Source of the DNA: Pseudomonas sp. FP2335
GTDB taxonomy: Bacteria; Pseudomonadota; Gammaproteobacteria; Pseudomonadales; Pseudomonadaceae
Assembly (NCBI RefSeq): GCF_030687535.1
Contig: NZ_CP117437.1
Location: 2,811,501-2,875,500 of the forward strand
Length of the DNA stretch: 64,000 bases
Direction of reading: 5' to 3'
Each line of letters begins with the position of its first letter. Within the stretch, counting starts at the first letter, position 1. The notes beneath the pieces are model-generated. The model did not search any database and was not told where the DNA came from. It saw only the letters and a program-made list of their open reading frames with translations. Position numbers and translations under genes: made by a program. This document shows, in pieces, positions 48,492 through 57,555 of the stretch.

Positions 48492-49892
48492 ATGTCCACG
48501 CTATCGGCGATTGACCTCGCCCGACTGCAATTTGCATTCACTGTATCATTTCACATCATCTTCCCAGCCATCACCATTGGGCTGGCCAGTTTCCTGGCGG
48601 TGCTGGAAGGGCTGTGGCTCAAGAGCCGCGATGATACGTACCGTGATCTTTACCACTTTTGGTCCAAAATCTTTGCGGTGAACTTTGGTATGGGCGTCGT
48701 CTCCGGCCTGGTCATGGCCTATGAGTTCGGCACCAACTGGAGTGGCTTTTCACAGTTTGCAGGCTCCATTACCGGGCCGCTGCTGACTTATGAAGTGTTG
48801 ACGGCGTTCTTCCTTGAGGCCGGCTTTCTGGGAGTCATGCTGTTTGGCTGGAACCGCGTCGGACGGGGTCTGCACTTTTTCTCGACCTGTATGGTGGCGT
48901 TGGGCACGATCATCTCCACGTTCTGGATTTTGGCGTCCAACAGTTGGATGCAGACACCCCAAGGCTACGAGATCGTCAATGGTCAAGTGGTGCCCACCGA
49001 CTGGCTGGCGGTGATTTTCAACCCTTCGTTCCCTTACCGCTTGGCACATATGGCGACGGCAGCGTTTGTTGCCACCGCATTCTTTGTCGGGGCGTCGGGC
49101 GCCTGGCATTTGCTGAAGAAGCGCGATAACCCCGCGGTGCGCCGCATGCTTTCTATGGCCATGTGGATGGCGCTGGTCGTCGCGCCTTTGCAGGCGCTGA
49201 TTGGCGATATGCACGGGCTGAATACGCTGGAGCACCAGCCGGCGAAACTGGCCGCCATCGAAGGCCATTGGGAAAACACCAATGACGAACCGACGCCATT
49301 GATCTTGTTTGGCTGGCCGGACATGGTGCAGGAGAAAACCCGCTTCAGTATTGAGGTTCCCTACCTGGGGAGTTTGATCCTGACCCACAGCCTGGACCAT
49401 CAGATACCTGCACTCAAGTCGTTTGCGCCCGAAGACCGGCCCAATTCGACCATCGTGTTCTGGTCGTTCCGCATCATGGCGGGGCTGGGCATGCTGATGA
49501 TCGCACTGGGTTTGTGGAGCCTGTGGCTGCGCAAGCGCGGCACGCTGTACCAGTGCCGGCCATTCCTGTACCTCGCACTGTTTATGGGGCCATCGGGGCT
49601 GATCGCGATGCTCGCGGGCTGGATCACCACCGAAGTTGGCCGACAGCCCTGGGTGGTGTATGGCGTGATGCGTACGGTCGACGCGGCCTCACGCCATTCG
49701 GTCGAACAACTGACCTTCACCCTGGTGATATTCGTGGTGGTGTACTTCGCCCTGTTTGGCACGGGCATCGGCTACATGATGCGCCTGGTACGCAAGGGGC
49801 CGCAGCCGCACGCAGCACATTCGCTAGCGGGTGGCCCAGGCCAGACCCGTACACCGGCGCGACCGCTTTCGGCTGCTGACGAGGAGAATTGA
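48492..49892 (+). CDS. cioA: cyanide-insensitive bd-type quinol oxidase subunit I
   Basis: A membrane subunit of 466 residues with about nine hydrophobic helices. The heme-binding and quinol regions are typical (FHIIFPAITIGLASFLAVLEG with its His; GDMHGLNTLEHQPAK with the Q-loop start; GWITTEVGRQPWVVYG). The Q-loop is short, as in CIO-type enzymes of Pseudomonas rather than E. coli CydA. It oxidises ubiquinol and reduces oxygen even when cyanide blocks heme-copper oxidases. I start at the ATG at 48492. Context with nitrile and cyanohydrin catabolism gives it a clear biological reason. Confidence 0.92.
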   Translation: MSTLSAIDLARLQFAFTVSFHIIFPAITIGLASFLAVLEGLWLKSRDDTYRDLYHFWSKIFAVNFGMGVVSGLVMAYEFGTNWSGFSQFAGSITGPLLTYEVLTAFFLEAGFLGVMLFGWNRVGRGLHFFSTCMVALGTIISTFWILASNSWMQTPQGYEIVNGQVVPTDWLAVIFNPSFPYRLAHMATAAFVATAFFVGASGAWHLLKKRDNPAVRRMLSMAMWMALVVAPLQALIGDMHGLNTLEHQPAKLAAIEGHWENTNDEPTPLILFGWPDMVQEKTRFSIEVPYLGSLILTHSLDHQIPALKSFAPEDRPNSTIVFWSFRIMAGLGMLMIALGLWSLWLRKRGTLYQCRPFLYLALFMGPSGLIAMLAGWITTEVGRQPWVVYGVMRTVDAASRHSVEQLTFTLVIFVVVYFALFGTGIGYMMRLVRKGPQPHAAHSLAGGPGQTRTPARPLSAADEEN

Positions 49893-49895
49893 CTC

Positions 49896-50903
49896 ATGGG
49901 TATCGACCTGCCGCTGATTTGGGCAATCATCATTATTTTTGGGGTGATGATGTATGTGGTCATGGACGGCTTCGACCTGGGCATCGGGATTCTTTTCCCG
50001 TTTGTACCCGCCGAGCGCGACCGTGACGTGATGATGAACACCGTTGCGCCTGTATGGGATGGCAATGAAACCTGGTTGGTGCTGGGTGGTGCCGCATTGT
50101 TTGGGGCGTTTCCGTTGGCCTATGCGGTGGTGCTCTCGGCGCTGTATCTGCCGCTGGTGCTGATGCTGGTCGGCTTGATCTTTCGAGGTGTGGCGTTCGA
50201 GTTTCGCTTCAAGGCGAGCAAGGCTAAACAGCACCTGTGGGACAAGGCATTTATCGGTGGCTCGCTGGTGGCGACCTTCTTCCAGGGCGTGGCCCTGGGC
50301 GCATTTATCGACGGCTTCAGCGTGGTTGACCGTGCTTATGCAGGTGGAGCTTTCGATTGGTTGACTCCGTTCAGTCTGTTCTGCGGCGCGGGCCTGGTGG
50401 TGGCCTACGCATTGCTGGGTTGCACCTGGCTGATCATGAAGACCGAGGGCCGGTTGCAAGACCAGATGCACCGTTTGGCCCGGCCCTTGGCGCTGGTGTT
50501 GTTGGCGGTGCTGGTGGTGGTGAGTATCTGGACGCCACTGGCCCACAGCGACATCGCGGCGCGCTGGTTCAGCCTGCCGAATATGCTGTGGTTTTTGCCC
50601 GTGCCTGTATTGGTCGCAGTGGTGCTGTTTTACCTGCTGCGCACCGTGGCGAACGGCGCGCATTACGCACCGTTCCTGCTGACGCTGGCCTTGGTGTTCC
50701 TTGGCTACAGCGGGCTGGGCATCAGCTTGTGGCCCAACATCATCCCACCGTCGATCTCGATCATTGAGGCGTCATCGCCGCCGCAGAGCCAGGGCTTTAT
50801 GTTAGTCGGGGCGCTGTTCATCCTGCCGTTTATTCTCGGCTACACGTTCTGGAGCTACTACGTATTCCGCGGTAAGGTGCGCGCCGAAGACGGCTACCAC
50901 TAG
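49896..50903 (+). CDS. cioB: cyanide-insensitive bd-type quinol oxidase subunit II
   Basis: A membrane protein of 335 residues that begins 4 bases after cioA. It has about eight hydrophobic helices and the family N-terminus (MYVVMDGFDLGIGILFPF) and GNETWLVLGGAALFGAFP. It pairs with CioA to form the oxidase. No small CydX-like gene was seen after it. Confidence 0.93.
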   Translation: MGIDLPLIWAIIIIFGVMMYVVMDGFDLGIGILFPFVPAERDRDVMMNTVAPVWDGNETWLVLGGAALFGAFPLAYAVVLSALYLPLVLMLVGLIFRGVAFEFRFKASKAKQHLWDKAFIGGSLVATFFQGVALGAFIDGFSVVDRAYAGGAFDWLTPFSLFCGAGLVVAYALLGCTWLIMKTEGRLQDQMHRLARPLALVLLAVLVVVSIWTPLAHSDIAARWFSLPNMLWFLPVPVLVAVVLFYLLRTVANGAHYAPFLLTLALVFLGYSGLGISLWPNIIPPSISIIEASSPPQSQGFMLVGALFILPFILGYTFWSYYVFRGKVRAEDGYH

Positions 50904-50945
50904 TCAGTACGCAATACCCGACTTACCGAAGCCCAGGATACCCGC

Positions 50946-52334
50946 ATGAATGATGCAGCAGAGCAAGGCCATGGCGACCTCAAACGCAGCCTGTCGAACC
51001 GCCATATCCAACTGATCGCCCTGGGCGGCGCCATCGGCACCGGTTTGTTCATGGGCTCTGGCAAAAGCATCAGCTTGGCGGGGCCTTCGATTCTGTTTGT
51101 GTACATGATCATTGGCGCCATGCTGTTTTTCGTCATGCGGGCGATGGGGGAGTTGCTGCTGTCCAACCTAGAGTACAAGTCGTTCATCGACTTCGCGACG
51201 GACTTGCTGGGACCCTGGGCCGGCTTTTTCACAGGTTGGACCTATTGGTTGTGCTGGGTGGTCACCGGCATTGCCGATGTGATTGCGGTATCAGCCTACG
51301 CGCAGTTCTGGTTTCCGGACGCGCCGCAGTGGTTGCCTGCGTTATTGTGTGTCGGGCTGTTGCTGTCGCTCAATCTGATCACCGTCAAACTGTTTGGCGA
51401 AATCGAGTTCTGGTTTGCCATGATCAAACTCGTGGCGATTGCTGGACTGGTGGCCGTGGGTGCGCACTTGCTGGTGAGCTCCGGCACGTTGAGCGCGAGC
51501 CATGGGGCACGTCTGGATAATCTATGGAACGACGGCGGGATGTTTCCCCATGGCTGGATGGGCTTTTTCGCCGGTTTCCAAATCTCGATTTTTGCCTTTG
51601 TCGGCATCGAACTGGTCGGCACTGCGGCAGCCGAAACCCGCAACCCTCGGGTGACGTTGCCGCGCGCAATCAACTCGATACCGGTGCGCATCATCATTTT
51701 CTACGTGTTCGCACTAGCCACCATCATGGTGGTGACACCCTGGCGCGAAGTGGTGGCGGACAAGAGCCCGTTTGTTGAATTGTTTCTGATTGCTGGCCTG
51801 CCGGCTGCGGCGGCCTGGATCAATTTTGTGGTGCTGTCCTCGGCGGCTTCATCGGCCAACAGTGGAGTGTTTTCCACCAGCCGTATGCTTTTCGGGCTGG
51901 CGCTGGAGGGGGACGCGCCGCGTGCCTTTCAGCGGTTGTCCAAGCGTGCGGTGCCGTCCAATGGCTTGCTGTTTTCTTGCGCCTGCCTGCTGCTGGGCGC
52001 CATGCTGATCTACCTGATTCCTAACCTGATGCAGGCGTTCACCTTGATCACCACGCTGTCGGCGCTGCTGTTCATGTTTGTCTGGTCGATCATCCTGTTG
52101 TCTTACCTGGCTTATCGAAAGTCGCGCCCAGCCTTGCACCAGGCATCGGGCTATAAGATGCCGGGTGGAAGGTTGATGTGCTGGGTCACCCTGGCTTTTT
52201 TTGCCGGTGTGCTGGTGTTGCTCACGCTCAAGGACGACACGCGCCAGGCGTTGTACCTGGCGCCGGGGTGGTTTGTGTTGTTAGGGCTGGCGTACCGTGT
52301 AACGCTCAATCGTCGGACGCTCCATCTGCGATAA
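50946..52334 (+). CDS. APC-family amino acid permease
   Basis: An inner-membrane permease of 462 residues with 12 hydrophobic segments and the amino-acid permease signature (RHIQLIALGGAIGTGLFMGSG, then FVGIELVGTAAAE). It resembles CycA/AroP-like transporters; D-Ser/D-Ala/Gly or an aromatic amino acid are candidates. It follows cioB by 42 bases. Its end abuts the fragment of a LysR gene, so the last few codons may have been changed by the junction, though the length is near normal. Confidence 0.85.
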   Translation: MNDAAEQGHGDLKRSLSNRHIQLIALGGAIGTGLFMGSGKSISLAGPSILFVYMIIGAMLFFVMRAMGELLLSNLEYKSFIDFATDLLGPWAGFFTGWTYWLCWVVTGIADVIAVSAYAQFWFPDAPQWLPALLCVGLLLSLNLITVKLFGEIEFWFAMIKLVAIAGLVAVGAHLLVSSGTLSASHGARLDNLWNDGGMFPHGWMGFFAGFQISIFAFVGIELVGTAAAETRNPRVTLPRAINSIPVRIIIFYVFALATIMVVTPWREVVADKSPFVELFLIAGLPAAAAWINFVVLSSAASSANSGVFSTSRMLFGLALEGDAPRAFQRLSKRAVPSNGLLFSCACLLLGAMLIYLIPNLMQAFTLITTLSALLFMFVWSIILLSYLAYRKSRPALHQASGYKMPGGRLMCWVTLAFFAGVLVLLTLKDDTRQALYLAPGWFVLLGLAYRVTLNRRTLHLR

Positions 52335-52754
52335 CCCAGCACATGGTCGAGGGCGCAGAAGCGCTCCAGTGTCAGGGTCTTGCCTGATGCGTCAGGGTGA
52401 TCGGCGCGCATCACGCACACATAGCGCTCCTCAAACAACGCCGCTGCGTGCAGGCCGGGCGCTGTGCTGTCCGGGGTGACGAGGGCCATATCGATATCAC
52501 CGCGTTCCAGTTGACCGGGGAGTTGCTGCGCGTCCACCGGTTGCACGGCCATGCGGATATTTGGCGCCTGGGCGCGCAGGGCGGCGAGGAACGGCACGAC
52601 CACAGCGCGCAAGGCGTAGTCGGTCGAAGCAATCGAAATCGTCATATCCGCTATGGCTGGATCAAAGGCTTGCGGCCGCAACAGGTGTTCAATATCGCCA
52701 AGCAGTTGCTTGACCGGCGCGGCCAGTTGTTCGGCGCGCAGGGTTGGCACCATG
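52335..52754 (-). pseudogene. internal fragment of a LysR-family regulator
   Basis: The minus-strand frame gives about 140 codons of a LysR effector domain: MVPTLRAEQLAAPVKQLL, then IASTDYALRAVVVPFLA, GDIDMALVTPD and LFEERYVCVMRADHP. The N-terminal DNA-binding domain of about 60 residues is missing, since upstream of 52754 the frame encodes no LysR sequence. The second half of the effector domain is lost at the junction with the permease gene (the frame continues antisense to it). It is a remnant cut on both sides. Confidence 0.75.
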
Positions 52755-52873
52755 GTTGGAGGTAGAGGAGGGTTGCGACGTGTACGTATCGATTACGGCG
52801 TTGATGCCTGCGCGTTAAACGAATACTTGGGGGCGTCACCCTGGTTGACGGCGCGGCACTATGAATTGGGTGC

Positions 52874-53434
52874 TTACCGTCGCCGGGCCATGGCCATCGT
52901 GCTCTGGCGGCGCAGCTCCGTAGTGATTGTAGTGATGTGCTCCAGCCTGATCTCGCTGACCGGCTTTTTACCGATTGCGGGCAAGATGTGCTTGTTCAGC
53001 GCTCCGTTAAACCCCGTGATGGATTTGGTTACCAGTTCGGCAGACTTGAATGCCAGCCATTGCTTGGCTACGTATTCGAAGGTGCGCACCTCGTTGAGCA
53101 GGTGTGCTTCGATCTTGGCGGTCTTGGCCCTGAGCGGTGCGGTTTGGTTAGCCACATCGCGGCGTGCGCCGCGGGTAATGTCGCGCGCCTCCTTGAGACC
53201 AATGTCGGGGTAAGCCCCGATGGAGAAGCGGTTTTCCTTACCATGCAGTCGATACTTCAAGCGCCAGAACTTGGAGGGAGCTTTGCCGACCTTGCTCGAC
53301 GCCCTCACCTCCAAGTAGAGACCAGGGACTTCGCCATCAGCGTGTTTGCCGGGTTCGGTCAGCGAGCGAACCAAGGCATCGCTGAGTTTTCGTTTGAAAA
53401 CAGCCATGTTATCTGAGGGCATCGGTGGGGCCAT
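52874..53434 (-). pseudogene. truncated tyrosine-type integrase (DUF4102 N-terminal)
   Basis: The frame encodes 186 residues, or 177 from the Met at 53407: the DUF4102/Arm-binding domain (LSDALVRSLTEPGKHADGEV, FWRLKYRLHGKENRFSIGAYPDIGLKEARD) and the core-binding start (FEYVAKQWLAFKSAELV). The family normally has about 400 residues and a C-terminal catalytic domain with Arg-His-Arg-Tyr; that domain is absent and the frame stops at LRRQSTMAMARR. The gene reads leftward into the proposed island from the right 123-bp repeat, the normal orientation for an integrase at an attachment end. Loss of the catalytic half means that the element can no longer excise by itself. Confidence 0.85.
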
Positions 53435-53589
53435 CCTTTCTAAGGAACCGAAATTTGCCCCCCAATGATGCCCCCATGAGTCGTGGAATCCATTGGATTT
53501 AGACAGGCGGCAATGAACCTAAATTTCCAATAAGCGCTTGTTATAAAACAATTTTATGGGATTTTCTGGAACTCCATTACAGGCTATCT

Positions 53590-53712
53590 GGGTCCCCAAA
53601 AAACATTTTGACTGGGCTCTAGGACGGCAGTTTCAGGCAGAGAAAATTGAAATTTGCCCCCATTATTGCCCCCAACCGCACTGGATATGCGACCGACCGC
53701 TAATGGCGATTC
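53590..53712 (+). repeat. right copy of the 123-bp direct repeat, candidate attachment end
   Basis: Same length and orientation as 19541-19663, with about three quarters of positions identical by hand count. The shared core reads CCAAAAAACATTTTGACT, and further on there are paired GCCCCCA elements that are common before integrase genes of this family. The truncated integrase starts about 160 bases to its left, also preceded by similar CCCCCCA/CCCCCA blocks near 53460. The pair suggests attL/attR or att-like arms of related elements. Confidence 0.65.
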
Positions 53713-53975
53713 CTGACAAATTCCAGTATGGCTCCGGGTGGCTTTCGGTGTACGCCCAACTGGGGTAGGGCAGGAACTGGAACGCCCAGACATTCTCCCT
53801 CGGTGACCTGGAACCAAAGCAGGTTATGCGTAGCCCAGTTCTTGTTCGGCTCCGCTAACGCAAAGTGGCCGGTGCGGTTGGGACATGTGTCGGGTAGCTA
53901 GGCGCAGTACGCGGGCGGTCGAATACGAGTGCCCGCGTGCTGCTGTAGAGTCGATTCATCCAAGTCTGCAAATAA
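53713..53975. other. intergenic stretch beyond the right repeat
   Basis: No gene with family support. A short minus-strand frame over 53700-53830 has an orderly peptide (NVWAFQFLPYPSWAYTESHP) but no proper start and ends at the repeat; it could be a fragment of a mobile-element-associated small ORF. Nothing else is visible. Confidence 0.35.
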
Positions 53976-54188
53976 TCAAACCTTGCTCATCCAGCTAAGG
54001 CGTAAGCGTTTGAGTATCCGATCGAACGTTCTGTGGGTTCGCCAGCCCCAGAACCGTTGATACACTGTTGACCATGGGCCGAAGCGGTCTGGCATATCTC
54101 GCCAAGCAGCGCCGGTGCATAGCACCCAGAGCAAGCCATCGAGCACAGGGCATCTTGGCTTGAAAAATACCCTACTCGACGACGGCAC
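53976..54188 (-). mobile_element. IS5-family transposase remnant
   Basis: About 70 codons match the N-terminal DUF4096-type domain of IS5-family (IS427-like) transposases: VLDGLLWVLCTGAAWRDMPDRF followed by GPWSTVYQRFWGWRTHRTFDRI. The first 25 or so residues and the whole DDE catalytic part are missing, and no terminal inverted repeats were found. It stands between the island end and the defence-like operon, so it marks a further past insertion or rearrangement. Confidence 0.75.
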
Positions 54189-54295
54189 CGGCCTTGACAG
54201 TTATAGTGGCAAAATGCAATTTTTCGGGCCGGGTTGGATCTAGCCAGCTTCAAGGGCGGATACAAAGGGATTGTCCGTTTTAGAGGTATCCGGGT

Positions 54296-55666
54296 GTGTT
54301 GCTAGATGCTTTTCTGACCGAGTACGACGAAAGCCTCGGTAATGAACTGAATATCGACCCCTTGGGGTTGCAGGTGATCTGGTCTGGGTTTGGCCAGCAG
54401 ATTTTCAAGAACCGGATCAGTTCCATTTCCAACGATATCCGCAATTTCACCCTGAACCTGTTCAATCACTTCTTGATCAAGAGCCTGGTCGAGGACGACT
54501 CGATTGCGCTAGGCATCGGGTTGAGGAAAATCTACAACGGCAAACACGACCTCAAGTTCAAGCATGCCTGTTTGGTGTACTTGGAAAACCTCAACGTCTA
54601 CAGCGTCATCGCCCATGAAAATACCGCGGGCCTCGAAACCACTGGCGTGCTGGGGATCAGCAAGGGGCGAAGAGGCTGGTTCGACAGTACAGGGAACCCT
54701 TCGCTCACCTTCAGCCATGTCCCCGAAGCGCAGGTGCTGGTTCGGCAAACCCTGCTGGGCGTGAGCGGCCGCTACAAGACGCCGTTGGTGGAAATGGGCT
54801 TCTTCGACCGTCACTATCGCTACAACCTGCCCACGGCCACGCTGCTGTGGAAAGACGTAGATGCGTTGATCAGCAACACTCCAACGCTTTTTCGTCTATA
54901 CAACCTCCTGCGTCCTCACTTGAAAGACCTACTGGCAAGCAGTCGCAGCCAGCCTAAGACTGACTTCCAGGACATACCAGCAACGCTTCCCAAGGCTATG
55001 GTCGAGGCCTTTGCGTCATCGGCGGCGGTAGGTGCCAGAACATGCGATTTCTGGTTGTCCATCACAGGCCTGGATCGGGGTGCCCCGGGAGCCTTGTATA
55101 ACGTGTTGAGTTCGCCCAAGCACGGCGACGGGTCTGCTGCGAAGGTCTTCGAGGAGGCGATGAAACAGCCGCTGGCAAAAGACGCACAGCGAAAGCTCGC
55201 GCATGTACGCTTGCTGGAACCGCTGCTCAGCGAGGTGGACCTGTTGTTCCACCTGATGCTGGCCGAGAAGACCCAGCCCGTCAGAAGGGTCTGGCAGCGC
55301 TGGAAAGCCTTGGGGCGTAATACCTCAACCCTGGCCACCTGTGCGGCTGCCATCAATGCAGACACGTCCATGACGACGGTGCTTTCCACTACCGGGCAAG
55401 CACGTCTGCAAAGTTTGTTGAACGTGGCAGGGCAGGGCGGCGCCGACGCACAGATGGACGCATTGTTGAGCTATCACGCGCTCATTATGGAAAGTCGTGG
55501 CCTGTCGCCATGGGTGACCCGGGAAGATGGTAACCAGCTAAAGATTTATGTGCGGCCCCGCAGTGAGCCGACCCCTGCCGAGCGACCGTTGGGTGGCTGG
55601 GTGCACCAGTACTACATTCCCCAGTTCCGGCACTTGCTTGCGGGCTTGCACGGGGTGGCCGCATGA
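54296..55666 (+). CDS. unknown protein, first gene of a putative defence operon
   Basis: A protein of 456 residues that starts with GTG at 54296 (AGAGG 9 bases upstream; an in-frame stop lies just before, at 54281). I recognise no catalytic motif, signal peptide or membrane segment. It is a mixed alpha/beta N-terminal part with a long helical middle, and ends LAGLHGVAA. Its stop overlaps the start of the PLD gene by 4 bases, so the two proteins are made together. TTGACA at 54194 could be part of its promoter but the matching -10 is poor. Three-gene sets of an unknown protein, a PLD nuclease and a large helicase occur among anti-phage systems (Azaca is one to compare), which is the basis of the proposed role. 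Confidence 0.8.
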   Translation: MLLDAFLTEYDESLGNELNIDPLGLQVIWSGFGQQIFKNRISSISNDIRNFTLNLFNHFLIKSLVEDDSIALGIGLRKIYNGKHDLKFKHACLVYLENLNVYSVIAHENTAGLETTGVLGISKGRRGWFDSTGNPSLTFSHVPEAQVLVRQTLLGVSGRYKTPLVEMGFFDRHYRYNLPTATLLWKDVDALISNTPTLFRLYNLLRPHLKDLLASSRSQPKTDFQDIPATLPKAMVEAFASSAAVGARTCDFWLSITGLDRGAPGALYNVLSSPKHGDGSAAKVFEEAMKQPLAKDAQRKLAHVRLLEPLLSEVDLLFHLMLAEKTQPVRRVWQRWKALGRNTSTLATCAAAINADTSMTTVLSTTGQARLQSLLNVAGQGGADAQMDALLSYHALIMESRGLSPWVTREDGNQLKIYVRPRSEPTPAERPLGGWVHQYYIPQFRHLLAGLHGVAA

Positions 55667-57555
55667 AACTGATCGAGGCCTTCAAACAGCAACTGAAGGA
55701 AATGGGCGAGCTCAAACGCGTCTGGCTGACCACCTTCAACCTCAATCTGGGGTTTGTCGAATCCCATCTGCTGCCGGCAGTGCTGAATATGGACCCGCCG
55801 CGCAACCGCCTGGACTTCGAAGGCTTCCAGGCACACCTGGTTGAGAAAGACATAGACTTCCGGGTGTTCTGCGACAAGCGAATGATGGGGGCCGACCAGT
55901 ACAAGCGCACGGCCATCAACGTTCACTGTGTATCTGTTCGCGCCCTGAACACTCACCCTGGTTTTACCGAGCACACGTTGTTTCATCCCAAGCTCATCTT
56001 TCTGGAGAGTAAGAAAGGGGACATGGTGTTGGGTGCGGGCAGCGCGAACCTGAGCGTCGGCGGCTGGGGGCGCAATCAGGAGGTGTTCACCTTCCAGCGC
56101 GTCTGCAATAACGAGCAATACAAGCAGATTCAGAGGTTCTTCGATGCCTTGGCCGGGCCTCTGGAACTTGAGCTCCGCTGGCGCACCCAGCCTCGTCTGG
56201 CCGAGGGGCCTGATTGGCAATTCGTGCACAGTTTCGACAAACGCACCTTCCTTGAGCATCTCATGGTGCAGGACCGCATCACCTCGCTGCAGGTCTGGTC
56301 CCCCTACCTGGCGGCCGACATGCCCGACTTGCTGGAGCGACTCCGGGCGCAATCAGGTAATCCTGATTTGAAGGTGGCTCTGGTCGCAGACCGCTTGGAG
56401 GGCCGGTACTTCCGGACGCCCTGGAGCGAAGCGTTGGCGGCCTGCATCGAGACGGACGCGCTCGCCTTCCACAAAAACCCGTCTGCGCCTGATCCGCTCA
56501 CCGAAATCACCCATGCCAAGGCCTGGCTCTTTCACGCCCCTCATGGGGGGCGCCTGGCGATCGGCTCGTGGAACTTCACCCATGCCGGGACCAGCAGTTT
56601 TGATCAGCGCAATATCGAAGCCGGTATCGTGCTGAACGTCAAACGTAACGCAGACACGCTGGGAGCGCGCATTGACGTCACCGAGACCGATTTTGCCAGC
56701 GACCAGTTGTTGGCGGAGGATCGCCTGGATGTGCCGCAAGAGCTGCCCTTTGACCTGCAGGTGCACTACGACTGGAAGCGTGCTTGTTTTTCGGTATCAG
56801 GCAACTGGTGGGTAGACAAACCCGGCAATGTTTATTGGCTGAAGTTGCCGGGTGTAAGCGAACCGATACCCCTGCAGTGGCGCACACGGCGCCAGCAGGG
56901 CAAGTGGTTGCTGATACCGATCAAGCAGGTGACGCCGGATAACGAGGCCATGCTCGCCGACCATAGCTACGCCATTCTTCTGCGCAAGAAGGGCCCAGCG
57001 GTGTTTAGGGGCATCATTGTCGAGAGCGGCCAGTCGTTCCGGCGTGTACAAGGTTTCGAATCGCTGAAGGACCTGCTCGACAGCCTGGTGGCCGGGGTCG
57101 ATCCGAACAGCGATACCAACACCGTGTTGCGTGCCTGCCTGCACAATGGTGCCGGGCCGGATGAGGACCCAACGACGCCTTCACCTGTCATCGAACAGGA
57201 CGCGTTGTCTTACTTCCGGTTGTTCCAGGCAATCGAGCAGTATCGCGAGCGTTTGCGCGCAGCTTCCGATATCGAACAATGGGCATTCGTTCATCCGGGC
57301 TGCCTTCAGGAACTGGCGGCCAAGGCACGCCAGCAGATTCGCGGCAGCCAGCCCAGCGTGTTCAACTGGTTCCTGGCCCAGGAGGTCAATTCGCTTCACC
57401 AACTGGCCGCTGGGCTGTACCGCAAGGCCGGGCACCGTAAGCCTGGGGATGAACTGTGGTCGACACTGAGGGTGCAGACTCCGCGCTTGCCAAAGGAGCT
57501 GCAAAGAAAGCTGGCCTATGTTCGCCGCGTGCAGAAGGAGTGTGGCTATGCGTGA
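55663..57555 (+). CDS. phospholipase-D-family nuclease-like protein
   Basis: A protein of 630 residues with two HxK half-sites of the PLD superfamily: His108/Lys110 with Asp120 (FHPKLIFLESKKGD, then GAGSANLS) and His284/Lys286 (THAKAWLF, then AIGSWNFTHAG). Two half-sites in one chain can form one active site, as in bacterial PLD nucleases and helicase-linked DNA nucleases. In the second, GSWN stands where GSxN is expected. No signal peptide, so it should act in the cytoplasm, presumably on nucleic acid. The C-terminal 300 residues are unassigned. It overlaps both neighbours (4 and 8 bases). Confidence 0.85.
   Translation: MKLIEAFKQQLKEMGELKRVWLTTFNLNLGFVESHLLPAVLNMDPPRNRLDFEGFQAHLVEKDIDFRVFCDKRMMGADQYKRTAINVHCVSVRALNTHPGFTEHTLFHPKLIFLESKKGDMVLGAGSANLSVGGWGRNQEVFTFQRVCNNEQYKQIQRFFDALAGPLELELRWRTQPRLAEGPDWQFVHSFDKRTFLEHLMVQDRITSLQVWSPYLAADMPDLLERLRAQSGNPDLKVALVADRLEGRYFRTPWSEALAACIETDALAFHKNPSAPDPLTEITHAKAWLFHAPHGGRLAIGSWNFTHAGTSSFDQRNIEAGIVLNVKRNADTLGARIDVTETDFASDQLLAEDRLDVPQELPFDLQVHYDWKRACFSVSGNWWVDKPGNVYWLKLPGVSEPIPLQWRTRRQQGKWLLIPIKQVTPDNEAMLADHSYAILLRKKGPAVFRGIIVESGQSFRRVQGFESLKDLLDSLVAGVDPNSDTNTVLRACLHNGAGPDEDPTTPSPVIEQDALSYFRLFQAIEQYRERLRAASDIEQWAFVHPGCLQELAAKARQQIRGSQPSVFNWFLAQEVNSLHQLAAGLYRKAGHRKPGDELWSTLRVQTPRLPKELQRKLAYVRRVQKECGYA

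Noticed and set aside
53590..53817. Minus-strand peptide through the repeats (ETAVLEPSQNVFW-type) as a real small gene
   Set aside because: Both repeats give a similar peptide, but starts and ends differ, and shared DNA alone explains the likeness.
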